64,000 bases of DNA. Source: Labia minor. Its lineage: Eukaryota > Arthropoda > Insecta > Dermaptera > Spongiphoridae. A model generated the notes under the pieces. It had not been told where the DNA came from and did not search any database. It saw nothing but the letters and a program-made list of their open reading frames with translations. The stretch lies in contig OY720346.1 of the NCBI GenBank assembly GCA_963082975.1, positions 21,942,720 to 22,006,719 on the forward strand, given 5' to 3'. Made by a program: the position numbers and the translations under genes. Positions 58,885-64,000 of this stretch are shown here, in pieces (the first letter of the stretch is position 1; each line of letters opens with the position of its first letter).

Positions 58885-60880
58885 ATATATATATATTCTG
58901 AAAACATCGAAAAAATGGAATAATATATCCAAAATTGATGATAAAAAATATCTTCTTTAGTTATTGTAAAAAAATTTTTTTAAATATATTCGTGGTTATA
59001 TTTAAAATATTTTCCCATTAATTGCTACTATTTGAAAAAAAAAATTCACGAATTAGTTGATCAATCAGGAAATGAATAACAATGGTATATATCAAAAATA
59101 CAGCAAATATGATCGGCGCCCACCCAGAAACTTTCCTCAGGTGGTCACCTACACACAAGCACATTAGCCAAAATACTTATTAATGGTAAAGCACACAGGA
59201 CGTATAATTAGGAGTGCGGGTCAACAAGAAGGTCGTTCACCTTGAAGGCCTCTGTCGCTATTTGCCCAACCATTTCATTATTCGTTGCCCATCGAACCCC
59301 TGCCTCGATTACTAACCCCTCCCCCCCTCCTCCCCACCCCCTTTCACTGGGAGTAAGTAAACATTAAAAGGAAATTGTCCAAAAAGCATGGATGGCAAAC
59401 TCATCGACAGAATAACAAAAACAAACATTGATTTATTATTATTATTATTATTATTTACAACATTAATATTATTCTAATTCTTAATAATACATATATCTTT
59501 CCTATTCTTTGGATTCGAATTTATTAATTAGTCTTTTCTACGAACGTTTAATATTTTTTCCCCTTTTAAATCCAATGGTATTGATTGATACCAAAGCCTT
59601 TTTCGATACAATTGAATTGAACGTTGATTTAAGGAATTCTTTATCATGAAATTAATTGTTTTGTTTTTTTTTATCTTTTGTTCTCTACGATTTCAAATGG
59701 TTTAATGTGATTTGTCATTATATGCATAGATAAATATCAATAATCTGTAAAACATTAATTAAATTAAGAATAAAATGAAATAAATAAAAAATAAAGGATT
59801 ATTGTGATGTTTTCTATAAAAATAAAACAAAATATTTTATTGATTTCTTTTTATTAATTAAATACTATTATTAAAGTGGTTTATGAAATCACTCTCATAT
59901 TAGCAACATCACATTGGAACAAAATAAATTCAATGAATATGATAAAAATCTATTATATTAAGCTTAGATTTCAATAAAACTAAAATAAATAAAAATGCCT
60001 ATAAATTTATAAAATATTAAAATCTCATCAAAGAACAATAAAAAGTTAAGAAATATTTTAATAATACATAAAATATGTATATTTAAATACTCAATTATCT
60101 CATTGTGCTATTTTATTTATCGTTTAGGGCACGATATGCCTATTAAAGATATTCTTATGCACATGTTACCATACTTGAAATGTGATTTAGCTATTTTTGT
60201 ATACGTGTAGATTAGTATATATATATATTAGTATATATTAATATATAGTAAATATTCTAAAATTAAAATGTTAGTATATATTGATTATTTTATATTGTAA
60301 TATCTGAAATAATTAAATCAATTTAGTAATTTATTTTAGAATGTTTATTAATAAAGAAATGTGTTGTGTTATTTTTAATTATTTAATTTATAATTTATAA
60401 AAAAAACTATTAATATTTTTATTTACAATTCTGAAAGCTTATTTCTCAATTAATATCTTATATTATTGTTTTATATATATGTAGATAAATTTTCATGCAA
60501 ATTTTTAAATTCAATTTCCTACTTTAAAGTTAGCAAGTAATTTTTCCTATGAATAAAAGAAAAAATCTCTTGAATAGGAATCTATCGAATCAGCCATTTT
60601 ATTAGAATGTCAAAGATTTGTTCACGAATTTACATAAAACAGATCATTCAAATAAACATCTAAATAATTATTTTAATTAAACAGTCGTTCTCAAATTAAA
60701 ATCAATCCGGCGCAAGTTTTCTATTTTTTCATAAATAATACGATTATTTTCTTAATTTATTTTCAAAATGTTTAATTCCAAATTAACAGAAGCTCATTAT
60801 TTTTCAGCCAATTTTCCTCTATCTGGTAAAATATATAATAAAAAAAAATAATAATATTATATATATATATATAGGATCTG
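58885..60880. other. Stretch with a GC-richer block and AT-rich remainder
   Basis: 59105-59400 is GC-richer (CGGCGCCCACCCAGAAAC and onward) with no open coherent frame. It includes a C-run cluster annotated separately. 59400-60880 is AT-rich with nothing recognised. Confidence 0.4.
59316..59341 (-). other. Potential G-quadruplex
   Basis: On the minus strand there are four or more runs of at least four G (5, 4, 7 and 4) separated by loops of one to four bases. This is a strong G-quadruplex pattern in a very AT-rich region. Confidence 0.6.
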
Positions 60881-60994
60881 AAAAAATGAAATTTATTTTA
60901 TTTTATTATTTTCCCATGAAGATGTTCTCGGAGCGACTGAGCAAATTCATGTTGCACCGGGACATATATTTAAAACCTCGCTACCCCCTCTTAG

Positions 60995-61230
60995 AAGCTT
61001 ACGATTGGCTATAATAAGCTGGCCATCTATTGGCTCTTCGTTCAGCGCCTAGCACGCTATTGGTTGTCGAGAGTCCCCACCACTCCGCCTAGATGTCGCC
61101 AGCCGGGTATAAAAAGCCGTGAAGCAGGCTAGCTTGCCAGTTGCCAGTAGCAGCAGTAGCAGTTGTGATTCAAGACGTTAAGAAGAACATATACGAAGAA
61201 CGAAGAACGAAGAACCGAAGATTTCCAAGA
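60995..61230 (+). promoter_or_regulatory. Promoter-like block with three ATTGG boxes and TATA
   Basis: Three inverted CCAAT boxes lie at 61004, 61029 and 61059, and TATAAAAA at 61108-61115 in GC-rich context. A plausible initiator (CCAGTTG) lies about 30 bp downstream near 61139. Then come CAG-type trinucleotides and ACGAAGA repeats (61191-61218). Spacing fits an RNA polymerase II core promoter on the plus strand. It could be the LTR of a retrotransposon, since no long ORF follows, or a host promoter. Confidence 0.5.
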
Positions 61231-61249
61231 CGTTTAATTTTATCTGTGT

Positions 61250-61392
61250 ATATATTTTTTGCTAATACTTCTAAACAAAAACCATATATTTTTTGCTACA
61301 CTTTTCAATAAAAACGATATATTTTTTGCTAATACTTTTCATCAAAACGATATTATTTTTGCTACCTTTTTCTTCAAAAACGATATTTTTTA
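61250..61392 (+). repeat. Degenerate 31-34 bp tandem repeat, four units
   Basis: Units begin TTTTTTGCTA and end AAACGATAT. They lie directly downstream of the promoter-like block. Unit length varies and no frame is kept. Confidence 0.75.
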
Positions 61393-61456
61393 ATACATCT
61401 GCTTCACTATCGAAGCCACCAACCCTACATATATATATAATAAATATATTCAATAC

Positions 61457-62755
61457 CAGGGTTTCCGAACCTTTTTTTGCGTCGACCCCTTTTATACTTT
61501 ATTCTTGTTTAATAAACTATTTTTCTAGTATAAGAATATTAATAAAGTTTAAAATTATATACAACTATGAGCATTTAATAAAAAGTATATTTTTAACAAT
61601 TTTACAACAAAGTAAACATTTTTATATTTTTAAATATATTATAAAGAAATAATTTCATAAATGATTAATAGGAATACCTCACTGAAAAAATCAATATGAC
61701 AATGAAAGCTGATATGTTATGATAATGATTTTGATATCAGGTACAAAATTTGATTAATAATAAATTTCACAACTTTCGCATACAATAATATATCAATTAT
61801 TTTATTATATAAAAATTATTGGAAATTATTAAATCCAAAAAAAACAAAAAGTTAACTCAATCAAATAAATTATTTAAGTTAAATGATATTTTATTTAGAT
61901 TAAAAATTTAAAACAAAAATTGCAATGGGAAATTCCTCAAAAAATATATTTAATAAATACTACTACTATGGGGACCAGCAGGATTCGTTGGCAATTGTTT
62001 GTATTTATTTTTTATTTCTTATTGCGAATCCCTATTCTATAGAGAGTATCCAATAATTATTAAAATATTTAATTTTAATTTTATCCAAGTTGTTTTTAGC
62101 GGCCTTTTATTAATATTGCGATTATATATTTTTTTAATATGAACTTTTTTTAAGAGTGTGTTAATATATTTACATACTATCGTATTTATTATAAATATAT
62201 ATATATATATTACTATATTTATTCTTGCAGAGAGATTTGGAAATTCCTTTTTAAGTTTCATCATTCAATTATCAATGGACAGAACCAACACGATTGAGAT
62301 TAACAGAATTGTAAGTGTAACGAACCGTATACTTTCCCCCACACCACTCATGGTAGAATTACTTTACTTTGGGGATTTTGTTGCCTGAAATGATTACTTA
62401 CTCTTACATATATCTATATACATTTATCTATATCTATATATAGATATATAGAGAAAGGGAGAGAGATTGAAACGATAATTTAGAATAAATAAATAAATAA
62501 ACGGTAACAAATTCTGTTAGAAAACAATGATGAAATGATGGAAACCTCTAAAAATAATCTTGACTATAAGTTGATTATATCTATTTATTTTAATAAATTA
62601 ATATAAAATACTTAAATTGAATTTTGAAATATCTATAAATAATAATTAGAACTTTCTCAGAAGTAGAAACACATCATATATATATACCTTAATCCACATC
62701 TTACCGCATCATATAACTTAATTAAATAAATCACAATATATCAAATAACTACATA
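61457..62755. other. AT-rich stretch with a hAT-like end
   Basis: CAGGGTTTCCGAACC at 61457 resembles a hAT terminus, but no opposite end was found. A possible exon at 62231-62310 (acceptor CTTGCAG, donor GTAAGT) has open phase but no recognisable protein and is not claimed as a gene. Confidence 0.35.
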
Positions 62756-63222
62756 TGAGGGTGTTCTGAAAAGTTTCCGCCCTGGCCAAGAAAAATGATG
62801 TTTTTCAATTTTTTTGTTGTTTTATTTTTCAAAATTCAAGATAGCTGAGACCTGAACGATGTCAGCTGAACGTGTGCGAAATATTTTTCAAAACCATATG
62901 AATATGGAAAGCTGTGTGCAACGTGGGTGCCGCATTTCCTAACGTTAGACCAAAAATTGCTTCGAAAAACCATTTCTAACGATAATTTGGCGCTGTAGGC
63001 GTAATCCAAACGAATTTTTGCGTCGAATCATAACTGTTGAGACTTAAATTAAATTAAAACAAATTTAATTAATTAATTAAATAATTTATTAAATTAATTA
63101 GCACACCGTTATGAGAAATGTATCAGTGTTGATGGAGATTATGTTGAAAAATATAGCAAAAAAAAAAATTTTAAAAACATCGATTTTCTTGGTCAGGTCG
63201 GAAACTTTTCAAACCACCCTCG
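62756..63222 (+). mobile_element. Mariner element remnant, internally deleted
   Basis: Inverted ends GAGGGTGTTCTGAAAAGTTT and, reversed, GAGGGTGGTTTGAAAAGTTT, extending to CCAAGAAAA. TA follows at 63223. In the plus strand, across frameshifts: ERVRNIFQNHMNM (DNA-binding part), KLCATWVPHFLTLDQK, then NPNEFLRRIITVET, where the family has TVDET, so the codon for the first catalytic Asp is missing. A deletion then joins to the C-terminal EKCISVDGDYVEKY. Total 467 bp, clearly inactive. Confidence 0.88.
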
Positions 63223-63224
63223 TA

Positions 63225-64000
63225 AATGCATCGATAGTCATCGATAGCTTTCTAGTCTTATTTCTGTTAGGATTCAAAACTATTAATAAAGATTGAATCA
63301 AATGATAAATATTTAAGAAAAAAGATCACTATCAGGCAGAAAAACATAATATTTACAAATTTGTTGAGAATTGTATATTTCGTTTGATTTTCTGTTCTTT
63401 TTTTTCATTTAATATTTTAATCATATAATAAGTGATATTTTTACCATAAATGATTAAAATCTTTAGAAAAAAATTAGTTTTTTTTTTTAAACACTTTAAT
63501 GAATAGAAATGAAATGAACTAATTATGGTCAACGCCAACCCCTACTAAAGTAGGGTTAGTTACCTAATAGACCATTTGTTTCCTCTTTTTCTCTATTTCT
63601 CAACAAGAACAATGACCACTTATTTATTATACCTATGCTCTTTTTAATTAACATCTTGCATTTGAGGTTTATTTATTAAAAATTAGCCTAATATGTTAGT
63701 TTACCAAAAGAATTGAATATGTGTCGTGTATATATATGCTATTTGTAAATTTACAAAAAATACAATTTTAATCCTTAAAAAAAATTGCTATAATTTATTA
63801 AATGTGTTTATAAGTTAATTTATAATTCAGGGAAAGCTAATCACATTAAATTATATATATATAGGGAGAGTGGGAGAGAGATATTTTTTAATTGAATTAG
63901 ATAAATTACTCACGTATTTTGTTTGTTCTCTCTCGTTTCTTTTGGTTTATTCATTTTGTAGGATTTAGAGCTAATTGCCTGATGCAAGAGACCTATTTTC
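63225..64000. other. AT-rich stretch to the window end
   Basis: No gene was supported. The last 39 bases follow a pyrimidine-rich tract and TAG (63961) and might begin an exon, but too little is visible. Confidence 0.4.

Noticed and set aside
60920..61430. Complete LTR from TGTTCTCGG to CCTACA
   Set aside because: TG and CA ends can be chosen, but the flanking bases do not form a target duplication and no primer-binding site or second LTR was seen.
61293..61652. 119-codon plus-strand open frame, the longest in the window
   Set aside because: It arises from the T-rich tandem array and AT-rich flank, has I/F/L/K/S-only composition and crosses a hAT-like end. No coding evidence.
62231..62310. 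Internal exon with CAG acceptor and GTAAGT donor
   Set aside because: Splice signals are good, but the peptide (RFGNSFLSFIIQLSMDRTNT) has no recognisable family, and joining to the possible exon at 63962 gives an early stop.

Overview
This is an AT-rich window (by eye about three quarters A+T) of a eukaryotic nuclear genome. Spliced exons, many class II transposons, BEL/Pao, LINE and Helitron remains, and microsatellites suggest an invertebrate, most likely an arthropod. The Helitron 5' end and the LINE family look like those common in insects, perhaps hemipterans. That assignment is inference, and no species can be named from the sequence alone.

Only one host gene is well supported. It is a plus-strand gene of the gamma-butyrobetaine dioxygenase (BBOX) / trimethyllysine dioxygenase family, an Fe(II)/2-oxoglutarate enzyme of carnitine biosynthesis. 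Three internal exons are visible: 11378-11483 (with the metal-binding H-x-D), 39214-39416 and 46559-46725. Their phases match exactly, but only if intron 39417-46558 uses a GC donor. The 5' exons lie outside the window or were not found. The exon with the last catalytic His/Arg was not found and probably lies beyond 64000. A candidate exon at 53202-53339 is phase-compatible but not recognisably BBOX.

Everything else is intron or flank filled with repeats. From left to right: a minus-strand BEL/Pao pol relic split by a GC-rich island (1-975); a 67-bp satellite (1367-1933); a tRNA-like SINE (5990-6250); copies of 'family A' (ends ACCGACCGACG / CGTCGGTCGGT) at 8.5, 9.8, 12.2, 20.1, 33.0, 35.6 and 48.5 kb; a Helitron with both ends that contains a LINE fragment (16212-17374); a hAT transposase relic (28.8-29.4 kb); mariner-type relics (32.5, 54.8, 58.4 and 62.8 kb); a 236-bp hAT MITE with intact target-site duplication (34197-34432) beside a 20-bp-arm hairpin; six co-oriented copies of 'family B' (36.6-57.5 kb), four of them around BBOX exon 2; a LINE relic with a reverse-transcriptase YxDD box (41.7-42.5 kb); a 515-bp element with 139-bp inverted arms and a Penelope-like motif (51.7-52.2 kb); and a compact promoter-like block with three ATTGG boxes and a TATA box (61.0-61.2 kb).

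The most interesting structure is in the repeats. Family A and family B both have short inverted repeats near the ends and hairpins at the 3' end, like non-autonomous Helitron/Helentron relatives. Every family A copy that covers the region carries two CRE-type sites (TGACGTCA or one or two changes) exactly 20 bp apart. No bacterial-type operon, CRISPR array or clear new multi-gene system was found.
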